Counted from the first letter of the stretch, positions 6,164 to 13,898 are shown. The stretch: DNA of 14,266 nt from an uncultured Clostridia bacterium (GCA_947629805.1 CANRFE010000019.1:1-14266); one strand, 5' to 3'. Numbers and translations are program-made. Notes: generated by a model from the letters alone, not told the origin.

Positions 6164-8997
6164 ATGAATGATAAAATTGTAATAAAAGGAGCAAACGAAC
6201 ACAACTTAAAAAATATTAATTTAGAAATACCAAGAGATAAATTGGTTGTTTTAACAGGTCTTTCAGGCTCACGGAAAATCTTCTCTTGCGTTTGATACAC
6301 TTTATGCAGAAGGGCAAAGAAGATATGTAGAAAGTCTTTCTTCTTATGCTAGACAGTTTTTAGGACTTATGGAAAAGCCAGAAGTAGAATCTATTGATGG
6401 TTTGTCTCCAGCGATTTCTATTGACCAAAAAACTACTTCTAAAAATCCTCGCTCTACCGTAGGAACGGTAACGGAAATTTATGATTATTTGCGTTTATTA
6501 TATGCACGAATTGGAGTGCCCTATTGTCCAAATTGTGGTAAGAAAATTGAAAAACAAACCATTGACCAAATGGTAGATGCTATTTTAGAATTACCAGAAG
6601 GCACAAAAATTCAAATTTTAGCACCTGTAGTTCGTGGCAAAAAAGGAGAATTTGTAAAACAATTAGAGGGCTATCAAAAAGAAGGTTTTGTGCGTGCCAG
6701 AGTGGATGGCAATATGGTAGAACTTTCGGATGATTTAGATTTAGATAGAAAGAAAAAACACAATATTGAATTGGTTGTAGACCGTTTAGTTATCAAAGAA
6801 GACATTCGTTCTCGTTTAACGGAAAGTGTAGAAATTGCCTTAAAAAATGCAAATCAGTTAGTTTTAATAGAGGATGTTACGAATTCTAAAGAAATGTTGT
6901 TTAGTGGCAATTATGCTTGCCCAGATTGCAATATTAGTTTTGAAGAATTGTCTCCAAGAATGTTTTCTTTTAACAATCCTTATGGCGCTTGCCCTAGTTG
7001 TACAGGACTTGGTTTTTTAATGAAAATGGACGAAGACTTAATTGTTCCAGATAAAAATAAAACCCTATACGATGGTATTAAAGCTTTTGGTGCAAGTACT
7101 ATGAAAAAGGCGATACAATGGCCAAAATGTATTTTGAAAGTATTGCCAAACACTATGGTGTGAAAATTAAAGATGTTCCTATTAAAAAATTACCAAGAGA
7201 ATTTCTAGAAAAAATTCTTTATGGAACAGGAAGCGAAACAATTGACTTCGAATACGAATCTTATGCTGGTATTCGTAAGTTTACTTCTCCATTTGAAGGA
7301 GTTCTTCCTACCCTAGAGAGAAGACACAATGAAACCAAATCGCAAGGTATGCGTGATTTTTACGAAATGTATATGAGTAATAGCGATTGCCCAGAATGCC
7401 ATGGTACAAGACTTAATAAAAATAGTTTAGCGGTTAAAGTAGGAAGTAAAAATATTATAGAACTAACCGATATGCAAATTGTACAAATTAAAGACTATTT
7501 AAATTCTTTAGTATTAGGCAAAAAAGATGCTATGATAGCAGACCAAATCTTAAAAGAATTAAACACTAGGCTTCAATTCTTAATTGATGTAGGACTAGAT
7601 TATTTAACCTTATCTAGAAGTGCAGGAAGTTTATCCGGAGGAGAGGCGCAACGTATTCGTTTAGCAACGCAAATTGGTTCTGGCTTAACGGGTGTTTTAT
7701 ATATTTTAGACGAACCAAGTATTGGACTTCATCAAAGAGATAATGATAAACTTATTGCTACTTTGAAAAAATTACGTGATTTAGGAAATAGTGTGTTAGT
7801 AGTAGAACATGACGAAGATACTATGTATGCAGCAGACCAAATTATTGATATTGGTCCTGGAGCTGGTGTACATGGAGGGTATGTGATGGCACAACGGTAC
7901 AGCCGAAGAAGTAAAAAAAGTGGAAGGTTCGATTACAGGAGATTATTTAAGTGGTAGAAAACAAATTCATGTTCCAAAAAAGAGAAGAAAGTCCAATGGA
8001 AAAGCCATTGAAGTAAAAGGAGCAACAGAACATAACTTAAAAAATATAAATGTCAAATTTCCACTTGGTCAATTTATTTGTATAACAGGGGTTTCGGGTT
8101 CTGGAAAAAGTACGTTAGTAAATGAAGTGTTATATAAAACCTTAGCAAAAGAAGTAAATGGTTCTACTATAAAAGCAGGAAAATGCAAAGAAGTAAAGGG
8201 AATTGAAAATATTGATAAAATTATTAATATTGATCAATCTCCTATTGGAAGAACACCTCGTTCTAACCCAGCAACTTATACAGGTGTGTTTGACTATATT
8301 CGTGATTTGTTTGCTGGTACTAATGAGGCAAAAATGCGTGGCTATGATAAAGGCAGATTTAGTTTTAATGTACCAGGAGGAAGATGTGAAGCTTGCTCTG
8401 GAGACGGTGTATTAAAAATTGAAATGCATTTTTTATCGGATATTTATGTACCTTGCGAAGTTTGTAAAGGAAAACGTTACAACAAAGAAACCTTAGAGGT
8501 AAAATACAAAGGAAAAACTATTTCGGATGTATTAGATATGACCGTAGAAGAAGCCTTGGACTTTTTCCAAAACTTACCTCGTATTAAAAATAAAATTCAA
8601 ACTTTATATGATGTGGGCTTAGGCTACATTAAACTTCGGACAACCTTCTACAACCTTATCTGGCGGGGAAGCTCAAAGAGTAAAATTGGCAACAGAACTT
8701 TCTAAGAAGCCAACAGGAAAAACACTTTATATTTTAGATGAGCCAACAACCGGACTTCATATTGCAGATGTTCATCGTTTAATAGACATTTTACAACGTT
8801 TGGTAGATACAGGAAATAGCATTATTGTAATTGAACATAATTTAGATTTAATTAAAACTTGTGATTACATTATTGACTTAGGACCAGAAGGAGGAGACAA
8901 AGGCGGAGAAGTCATTGCAGTTGGAACCCCAGAACAAGTAGTAAGAAATGAAAAAAGTTATACAGGAAGATTTTTGAAAAAATATTTAGAATCTTAA
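6164..8997 (+). CDS. uvrA: UvrA, excinuclease ABC subunit A, with three +1 breaks and one 1-base deletion
   Basis: Dimeric ABC ATPase that finds DNA lesions and loads UvrB. Read with skips at C6272, C7895 and C8637 and one base restored in the A-run 7104-7108, it gives 943 residues, the normal UvrA length. The start follows AGGGGGAA. Visible in order: Walker A GLSGSGKSSLAF (32-43), zinc-type pairs YCPNCGKK, CPDC and CPSC, the signature SLSGGEAQRIRLATQIGSGL with YILDEPSIGLH, the second Walker A GVSGSGKSTLVNEV, a large zinc module CEACSGDGV...CEVCKGKRYN, the signature TLSGGEAQRVKLATELSKK and YILDEPTTGLH, ending FLKKYLES. All motifs are intact, so this is not a decayed copy, yet four separate frame corrections are needed. 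Transcribed from its own promoter through the REP-like leader. Confidence 0.9.
6272..6275 (+). other. Candidate +1 recoding site 4 (CGGA, UvrA Gly37)
   Basis: GGC TCA CGG AAA ATC reaches TGA at 6293-6295. Skipping C6272 gives GGC TCA GGA AAA TCT, the first Walker A glycine of UvrA (GLSGSGKSS). Confidence 0.8.
7104..7109 (+). other. One-base deletion or -1 slip in an A-run of uvrA
   Basis: The frame changes by -1 at ATG AAA AAG GCG. The downstream frame GGC GAT ACA ATG GCC continues UvrA as GDTMAKMYFESIAKHYG. Either a sixth A is missing or the ribosome slips back on AAAAAG. Both give M-K-K-G-D at residues 313-317. This is a different kind of event from the extra-C sites. Confidence 0.7.
7895..7898 (+). 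other. Candidate +1 recoding site 5 (CGGT, UvrA Gly578)
   Basis: GCA CAA CGG TAC runs to a stop at 7957. Skipping C7895 gives GCA CAA GGT ACA GCC GAA GAA, that is VMAQGTAEEV, matching the conserved 'V.A.GTPEE' turn after the first ATPase half, and continues as GDYLSGRK. Confidence 0.8.
8637..8640 (+). other. Candidate +1 recoding site 6 (CGGA, UvrA Gly825)
   Basis: AAA CTT CGG ACA continues only to a stop at 8705. Skipping C8637 gives AAA CTT GGA CAA CCT, that is YIKLGQPSTTLSGGEAQR, the invariant UvrA 'LGQP.TTLSGGEAQR' text. Confidence 0.85.
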
Positions 8998-9008
8998 TAA
9001 AGAAAAAT

Positions 9009-9050
9009 AACACCACATAACAATGTATCTTGTATGTGGTGTTGTTTTTT
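9009..9050 (+). terminator. uvrA terminator
   Basis: AACACCACATA (9009-9019) pairs with TATGTGGTGTT (9033-9043), 11 bp perfect, followed by GTTTTTT. It also lies downstream of the minus-strand Asn-rich gene. Confidence 0.8.
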
Positions 9051-9059
9051 GTTTTGAAA

Positions 9060-9173
9060 CTATCTGCAGTTGTTATTGCTGTTTTCATTATTATTTCTGT
9101 TTTGATTATTTTGGTTATTTTTTTGATTGTTGTTATTTTTTTGGTTATTGTTATTATTGTTCTTTTCTGACAT
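9060..9173 (-). CDS. Asn-rich 37-residue peptide
   Basis: Starts at the ATG at 9173 with AGGAAGG upstream and ends in TAG at 9060-9062. The sequence opens MSEKNNNNNNQKNNNNQK, goes on in Asn/Gln with few other residues, and ends NSNNNCR. There are about 20 Asn in 37 residues, a single Cys next to the C-terminal Arg, no hydrophobic core and no signal. Asn codons vary between AAC and AAT, which suggests a selected low-complexity protein rather than simple DNA repeat expansion, although the DNA does look repetitive. I know of no function. A spore or cell-surface structural peptide is one possibility. It is convergent with uvrA and divergent from the cytidylate-kinase-like gene. Confidence 0.5.
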   Translation of the reverse strand: MSEKNNNNNNQKNNNNQKNNQNNQNRNNNENSNNNCR

Positions 9174-9262
9174 AAAAAGCACCTTCCTTTCTTTTTCTAA
9201 TTTTATTTTGCACACGGAAAAAGAAATTTATACATAGAAATAATAAGTATTTCCATACATAT

Positions 9263-9290
9263 TTTACAAATTGAAAAAATATGTTATAAT
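9263..9290 (+). promoter_or_regulatory. Promoter of the cmk-like/murD operon
   Basis: TTTACA (9263-9268), 16 bases, TATAAT (9285-9290) with extended -10 TG at 9282-9283, about 30 bp before the ATG at 9321. Confidence 0.65.
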
Positions 9291-9320
9291 TTGTTTAACT
9301 AAAGTAAAGGAAGGATAAAA

Positions 9321-10028
9321 ATGGAACATATTGTTGTAGGAATAGAAGGATTAGTAGGAAGTGGAAAAACTTCTATATGTAGGCAATTATTGAAAAAAAT
9401 ACCAAATAGTATTGTATTTCATGGGGGAAATTTATATCGCGGTATTGTTTATGCTTTTATGCAATCTCACCAAGAACTAGTGCATAATATGAAAACTTTG
9501 CAAGAAAATATGAAGCAAATAGATATAAAAAAAATGATGGACATGCTAGAAGTAAAAATTCAAATAGAAAACCAAGAAACGGTTGTGTATGTAAAAGGAA
9601 AAAAAGTAGAAGAAGAAAAGTTACAATCCAAAGAAGCCTCTTTAGCAGTTTCTATTGCTGGAGGAAGTGCAGACAATACGAACTTATTCCTTTTTGCAAA
9701 AAATCTCATAAATCAATATAAAGAAAAATATAATGTAATATTATCCGGAAGAGCTTTAATGGATATTTACCCAGAAATGAATTATCATTTTTTTCTTAGT
9801 GCTTCTTTAGAAGAAAGAGTAAGACGAAAAGCAATGCAGTATGGGCAAAATGCAAATTTAGAAGAATTGAGGCAACATATTGAAAAACGAGATGAACTAC
9901 AAGAAAAAGCTGGTTTTTACAAAGTACAAGAAAAAACAATTAGCCTGGATGTAACAGATTGTAAAACGGTAGAAGAATCTACGAATAAGCTATGCGATTA
10001 CATAGAAGAAATAAAAGTATTTGCATAA
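9321..10028 (+). CDS. Cytidylate-kinase-like P-loop nucleotide kinase
   Basis: 235 residues. Walker A is IEGLVGSGKTS at about 8-18, in place of the usual IDGPAGSGKST of Cmk. Later GNLYRGIVYAF (about 36-46) parallels the 'DTGAMYRA' segment. VILSGRALMD (about 139-148) parallels 'V..GRDIG', and FFLSASLEERVRRKAMQ (about 156-172) is the typical Cmk lid/substrate region. The family phosphorylates CMP or dCMP with ATP. The changed motifs (Arg-Ala-Leu for Arg-Asp-Ile) leave the true substrate uncertain. The middle part, KVEEEKLQSKEASLAVSIAG, fits the Cmk '.....VS..A..' helix. It is first in a likely operon, 14 bp ahead of murD. The start is supported by AAAGGAAGG. There is no CGG codon. Confidence 0.75.
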   Translation: MEHIVVGIEGLVGSGKTSICRQLLKKIPNSIVFHGGNLYRGIVYAFMQSHQELVHNMKTLQENMKQIDIKKMMDMLEVKIQIENQETVVYVKGKKVEEEKLQSKEASLAVSIAGGSADNTNLFLFAKNLINQYKEKYNVILSGRALMDIYPEMNYHFFLSASLEERVRRKAMQYGQNANLEELRQHIEKRDELQEKAGFYKVQEKTISLDVTDCKTVEESTNKLCDYIEEIKVFA

Positions 10029-10042
10029 AAGAAAGGGAAAAT

Positions 10043-11467
10043 ATGGAATATTGCAATAAAAAATTAGAAGAATTTAATCATTATATTGCAGGCAAAAAAA
10101 TAGCAATTTTAGGAATTGGTGTGAGTAACCTTCCATTATTAGACTATTTTTATGAAAAAAAAGCAAGAGTAACGGTTTTTGACAATCGTAGTGTAGAAGA
10201 AATGGATAAAAATATAATGGGAAAAATAGAACAATATCGCTTTTCTTATTTTTTAGGAAAAGATAATTTAGAACATTTAAAAGGTTTTGATCTTATTTTT
10301 CGTTCTCCAAGTGCTATGCCATTTAAAAAAGAAATAGAAGAGGAAATACAAAGAGGAGCAATTGTTACTACAGAAATTGAAATGGTGTTAAAATTAACTC
10401 CATCCAAAACAATAGGAGTTACAGGAACAGAAGGAAAAACTACCACTACTACGTTAATTTACGAAATCTTAAAGCAAACAGGACATACTTGTTTTTTAGG
10501 GGGAAATATTGGAACACCACTTTTTAGCCGAATTCAAGAAATGAAACCAGAAGATTTTGTTATTTTAGAGATGAGCAGTTTTCAACTAATTGATATGGAT
10601 GTGAGTCCAGAAGTTTCTTTAGTTACGAACTTGTATCCAGACCACCTAAATATTCATCGTTCTTACGAAGAATATCAGGAAGCAAAAAAGAATATTTTTA
10701 AGCATCAAACAGAAGAAGGAATAGTAGTGCTAAATTACGATAATGAAATTACACGTTCTTTTGCAAAAGAGGCAAAGGGAAAAGTACTTTTCTTTAGTAG
10801 CAAGGAAAAATTACAAGATGGTTATATTTATGATATAACAGATCAAAATATAAAATTTTGTAAAGAAGGAGTACGTAGACATTTGCTTTCTAAAAACGAA
10901 ATCAAATTAAGAGGAATTCATAACTATGAAAACATTTGTGCTGCTCTTGCTGTTACCTCTGCTTTTATTTCAACAGAAGAAGCCTTAAAAGTTGTGCAAC
11001 AATTTAACGGAGTAGAACATCGTTTAGAATTCGTAAAAGAAATAGAAGGCGTAAAATATTATAACGATTCTATAGGAACTAGTCCAGCAAGTACTATTGC
11101 AGGTTTACATGCTTTTGAAGAAAAGATTGTTTTGATTGCAGGTGGTTCTGATAAAGGGTTAGACTATAAAGAAGTAGGAGAGGCGATTGCACAAACGGTT
11201 ACAACTTTAATTTTATGTGGGCCAACGAGTATGAAAATAGCAGAAGCAACGCAAAAAGCAATGAAGGCACAACAAAAATTAGTAGAAATCTGTTATGTTG
11301 CAAATTTGGAAGAAGCGGTAAAATTAGCTAAGAAAAAGGCAAAAACAGGAGACATTGTTTTATTATCGCCAGCTAGTGCAAGTTTTGATGCATTTCAAAA
11401 TTTTGCAGAACGTGGAAATAAATTTAAAGAATATGTGAAACAATTGGAACGGTATACAAGAAAGTAG
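10043..11467 (+). CDS. murD: UDP-N-acetylmuramoylalanine--D-glutamate ligase
   Basis: Adds D-glutamate to UDP-MurNAc-L-alanine in the cytoplasmic steps of peptidoglycan synthesis. 474 residues from the ATG at 10043, chosen for AAAGGGAAA just upstream; an in-frame start at 9992 would overlap the previous gene. The N-terminal Rossmann part begins KKIAILGIGVSNLPLLDYF. The ATP-binding loop is GVTGTEGKTTTTTL (about 129-142), followed by FLGGNIGTPLF, LEMSSFQL and NLYPDHLNIH. In the C-terminal domain are GVEHRLEFVKEIEGV, YNDSIGTSPASTIAGL, VLIAGGSDKGLDY and LLSPASASFDAFQNFAERG. These are classic MurD motifs. The third-last stretch contains an in-frame CGG (11450-11452) where either reading gives a plausible end (LERYTRK, or LEGIQESSIQ ending at 11477). 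Confidence 0.95.
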   Translation: MEYCNKKLEEFNHYIAGKKIAILGIGVSNLPLLDYFYEKKARVTVFDNRSVEEMDKNIMGKIEQYRFSYFLGKDNLEHLKGFDLIFRSPSAMPFKKEIEEEIQRGAIVTTEIEMVLKLTPSKTIGVTGTEGKTTTTTLIYEILKQTGHTCFLGGNIGTPLFSRIQEMKPEDFVILEMSSFQLIDMDVSPEVSLVTNLYPDHLNIHRSYEEYQEAKKNIFKHQTEEGIVVLNYDNEITRSFAKEAKGKVLFFSSKEKLQDGYIYDITDQNIKFCKEGVRRHLLSKNEIKLRGIHNYENICAALAVTSAFISTEEALKVVQQFNGVEHRLEFVKEIEGVKYYNDSIGTSPASTIAGLHAFEEKIVLIAGGSDKGLDYKEVGEAIAQTVTTLILCGPTSMKIAEATQKAMKAQQKLVEICYVANLEEAVKLAKKKAKTGDIVLLSPASASFDAFQNFAERGNKFKEYVKQLERYTRK

Positions 11468-11504
11468 CATACAATAATACATAAGAATAGAGGAGGGAGA
11501 ACTT

Positions 11505-12053
11505 ATGTATTATCAGAATTATGAAGATTATATGAGAAGTGTGCTAGGTTATCCAGTTGCAGAAAAGCAAGATACATATCAAAGAAATGTGATAGCAGAA
11601 AGAGAATTTATAACAGGACAAAATACAAAAGAACTAGAAGAATGTTATCCTAAAATTTACTACCTTCTTCATCCTATTGTTGAGGAAGTTTGCAACAAAT
11701 GTACTGTACCAGTAACAAGGGAAATAGTAGAAAATATGGTAGAAGAGGTTTATCAAAAAGTAGAAAACAATACTGAAATTTTAGGCAATATGCAAATGGA
11801 AGCTTCCAATCCAGAAACACAACAGAATACTAGAACAAATTATACGGGAAGGATGCATAATCAAACAATAAGAAGAGAGACAGAAGCGGAAAATAGACAA
11901 AGAAGACCAAACAATCCATTATTGCGAGATTTAATTCGCATTCTAATTTTAAATCAATTATTAGGAGGAAAAATTCCTAATAGACCACCACGCCCAAGAC
12001 CTCCTTATCCAGGACCAATGTATAGAGATAGTCAAAATTATTTACAATTTTAA
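11505..12053 (+). CDS. 182-residue conserved-looking protein of unknown function
   Basis: Starts MYYQNYEDYMRSVLGYPVAE with AGAGGAGGG upstream, 37 bp after murD, so probably co-transcribed. The folded part (about 1-95) includes CYPKIYYLLHPIVEEVCNKC and TREIVENMVEEVYQKVE, which is helical with three cysteines. The rest is low complexity: Asn/Gln/Arg-rich at 100-140, a short helix LLRDLIRILILNQLLGG at about 142-158, and a Pro/Arg tail with RPPRPRPPYPGP. There is no signal peptide. I have an impression of similar proteins in Clostridia, and the tyrosine- and proline-rich composition would suit a spore-coat or envelope-associated protein, but that is a guess. Confidence 0.7.
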   Translation: MYYQNYEDYMRSVLGYPVAEKQDTYQRNVIAEREFITGQNTKELEECYPKIYYLLHPIVEEVCNKCTVPVTREIVENMVEEVYQKVENNTEILGNMQMEASNPETQQNTRTNYTGRMHNQTIRRETEAENRQRRPNNPLLRDLIRILILNQLLGGKIPNRPPRPRPPYPGPMYRDSQNYLQF

Positions 12054-12069
12054 ATAAAAAAAGAAAAAT

Positions 12070-12106
12070 TCTAGAGTCGAAAATATCTGTACTCTAGATT
12101 TTTTTT
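12070..12106 (+). terminator. Terminator of the murD operon
   Basis: TCTAGAGT (12070-12077) and ACTCTAGA (12091-12098) form a perfect 8-bp stem with a 13-base loop, followed by eight T. Confidence 0.8.
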
Positions 12107-12240
12107 GCTCTATAGAAACTTATAAGAAAATTTTGAAAAATTTTCCTACTGTAGCTAATTTTGCTATACAGAAATGAATAAAAAATGAAAAAATGCACAA
12201 AATAAAAATGCATAAATTTTTGAAAAAAGGTGGGAAAAAT

Positions 12241-12681
12241 ATGAAAGTAAAAGATTGTATGTGTAATAATGTGGCTTATTTAATGCCAGATAGCACAATT
12301 CAAGATTGTGCAAAATTAATGTGTGATAAACACGTGGGTTGTATTCCTGTTTGTGATGAAAACAAAAAAATAGTAGGACTTGTAACAGACAGAGATGTCA
12401 TTCTAAGAAGTATTGCTTGTGAAAAAGATATTTCTAAAACACCTGTTAGCGATATTATGACATGCAAAGTATGGTGTTGTGGTCCAGAAGAAGAAATAGA
12501 ACAAGCAGAAAAAACAATGGCAAAAGAACAAATTCGTCGTTTGCCAGTTGTGGATGAAAAAAATCAAGTAATTGGTATTATTACACTTGGAGATTTATGT
12601 ACGCACCAAAATGTGAATACACAGGGCGTATGCGATACCTTAGAAAATATATGCGGATGTCAAGACAAAAATGCGGAATAA
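12241..12681 (+). CDS. Cysteine-rich two-CBS-domain protein
   Basis: 146 residues from the ATG at 12241, which follows AAAGGTGGGA and gives the usual CBS-protein start MKVKDCM; an in-frame ATG 48 bp upstream lacks a site. CBS 1 covers about 6-60 (AYLMPDSTIQDCAKLM, then GCIPVCDENKKIVGLVTDRD). CBS 2 covers about 68-128 (VSDIMTCKVWCCGPEEEI, then RRLPVVDEKNQVIGIITLGD). A CBS pair usually binds adenine nucleotides such as AMP or ATP and senses energy state. The unusual feature is 14 cysteines, including CMC, CC and a C-terminal CGC, where the family normally has few. That could mean metal binding or redox sensing (inference). It is flanked by the murD operon terminator upstream and a perfect palindrome downstream. 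Confidence 0.85.
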   Translation: MKVKDCMCNNVAYLMPDSTIQDCAKLMCDKHVGCIPVCDENKKIVGLVTDRDVILRSIACEKDISKTPVSDIMTCKVWCCGPEEEIEQAEKTMAKEQIRRLPVVDEKNQVIGIITLGDLCTHQNVNTQGVCDTLENICGCQDKNAE

Positions 12682-12690
12682 ACTAAAATA

Positions 12691-12720
12691 TTGCTTCATA
12701 ATATTTATATTATGAAGCAA
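12691..12720. promoter_or_regulatory. Perfect 14-bp palindrome between the CBS gene and ytvI
   Basis: TTGCTTCATAATAT-TT-ATATTATGAAGCAA. The stem is perfect but no T-run follows on the plus strand (ATACATAAG), so it is a weak terminator. It could be an operator or an mRNA-stabilising or processing hairpin ahead of ytvI, whose start is 30 bp on. Confidence 0.5.
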
Positions 12721-12749
12721 ATACATAAGAAAATAAAGGGGAAAAAATT

Positions 12750-13851
12750 ATGATAATTGATATGAATTACTGGTTAAAAGTATTTCGCAAAATACTTGTT
12801 TTCTTCGTTACTATGGTAGGAGTATATTTTGCATTTCAATTCGCTTTTTTTTATATGCCATTTCTGGTTGCTTTTATTTTGTCTCTTTTTATAGAACCCA
12901 TTATTCGTTTTTGTATGCGACATTTTAAATGGAAAAGAAGGACAAGTGCTATCCTTGTGTTTCTTCTTGTTTTAGCTATTTTAATAGGTCTTTTATCCTG
13001 GGGAATTTTTGCTCTTATTTCAGAATCTTCTCATTTATTAAGTAGTTTAAATGAATATGTAGAAAAAATATCAAAACAATTTATGCAAATTACGTCTTCT
13101 ATAGATTTAACAAAATTAAAAATTCCCAACGAAATGATACAAGCTATTCAAGTTTCTGGAAAAGATTTATTAGCAGCTGTAGCAGAATGGATTAAAGTGG
13201 TTTTAACAAAAATATTAAACCTTATAACTTCTTTGCCAACTATTGGTATTTATACCGTTATTAGTGTTTTAGCTTTATATTTTATTTGTACGGATAAAAT
13301 TTATATGATTGATCAATTAGAACATCATTTTCCAGAAATATGGGTAAAAAGACTAACCAAACATTTACGTGAAATTACGAAATCTTTAGGAGGTTTCTTA
13401 AAGGCAGAAGCAATACTTGTTTTTGTTTCTTTTCTTGTTTGTTTAATAGGGTTATATATTTTTAAGTTAATAGGGCTCAATGTCGCTTTTCCACTCATTT
13501 CTGCCTTAGGAATAGCTTTTGTAGATGCTTTACCAATTTTCGGGTCTGCTACTGTGATGATACCATGGGCTATTATTACTGCTTGCAATGGAGATTTTAC
13601 ATTAGCTATTAGCTTACTTATTTTGCTAGCCATTATGGGAATCATAAGGCAATTTTTAGAGCCAAGAATTGTCTCCCGGGCAAATTGGAATTCATCCAAT
13701 TTTTACTTTAATTGCTATGTATACAGGCTTTCGTTTCATTGGCGTATGGGGCTTGTTATTGGGACCTATTATTTTAATTATTTTAAAAAATATATTTGGA
13801 AATATGATAGAAAAAGGCTTAGCAAAATCTATTTTTGAAAGAGAAGTTTAA
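12750..13851 (+). CDS. ytvI: YtvI-like AI-2E family membrane protein, interrupted by one +1 break
   Basis: Read with a skip at C13677 it gives 366 residues, as expected for the sporulation membrane protein YtvI of the AI-2E transporter family. AAAGGGGAAA precedes the ATG. Features: N-terminal hydrophobic pair (about 10-45, FVTMVGVYFAFQF and MPFLVAFILSLF IEPIIR), a helix at 62-88, a soluble helical stretch (about 90-145), then helices around TIGIYTVISVLALYFICT and a segment from LVFVSFLVCLIGLYIFKLIG through DALPIFGSATVMIPWAIIT. The family motif LEPRIVSGQIGIHPIFTLIA, with the candidate recoded Gly310, is followed by GFRFIGVWGLLLGPI. The unshifted frame stays open to 13838 but makes a non-family tail, so it is easy to miss as a break. 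YtvI's molecular substrate is unknown. The gene's presence suggests a spore former. Confidence 0.8.
13677..13680 (+). other. Candidate +1 recoding site 7 (CGGG, YtvI Gly310)
   Basis: ATT GTC TCC CGG GCA changes to GTC TCC GGG CAA ATT GGA ATT CAT CCA when C13677 is skipped, giving VSGQIGIHPIFTLIAMY, the conserved AI-2E C-terminal motif. Because the site is CCC-GGG, the extra C could be any of three, and the exact residue (Gly or Arg) is less certain here than at the other sites. Confidence 0.7.
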
Positions 13852-13869
13852 GAAATTTTGTTAAAATAC

Positions 13870-13898
13870 TTGATTTTTTTTATATTCTTATATAGAAT
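13870..13898 (+). promoter_or_regulatory. Candidate promoter of the 65-residue gene
   Basis: TTGATT (13870-13875), 17 bases, TAGAAT (13893-13898), 57 bp before the ATG at 13955. The region is AT-rich, so support is moderate. Confidence 0.4.

Noticed and set aside
2448..8997. uvrB and uvrA as ordinary pseudogenes
   Set aside because: Decaying genes collect mixed insertions, deletions, stops and motif losses. Here all motifs are intact and nearly all lesions are the same type in the same phase. Not fully excluded.
2568..13680. Genome-wide reassignment of CGG from Arg to another amino acid
   Set aside because: The seven sites need a frame change, not just another residue, and four other in-frame CGG codons are read as single codons without a shift.
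2568..13680. Classical slippery-site +1 frameshifting by P-site tRNA re-pairing
   Set aside because: The codons before the sites (such as GTG to TGC, CAA to AAC) would not re-pair well after a +1 slip, so a shared P-site slippage mechanism does not explain all seven.
13669..13851. A separate 60-residue gene at the end of ytvI
   Set aside because: It is the C-terminal part of YtvI in the shifted frame (GQIGIHPIFTLIA motif) and has no ribosome binding site of its own.
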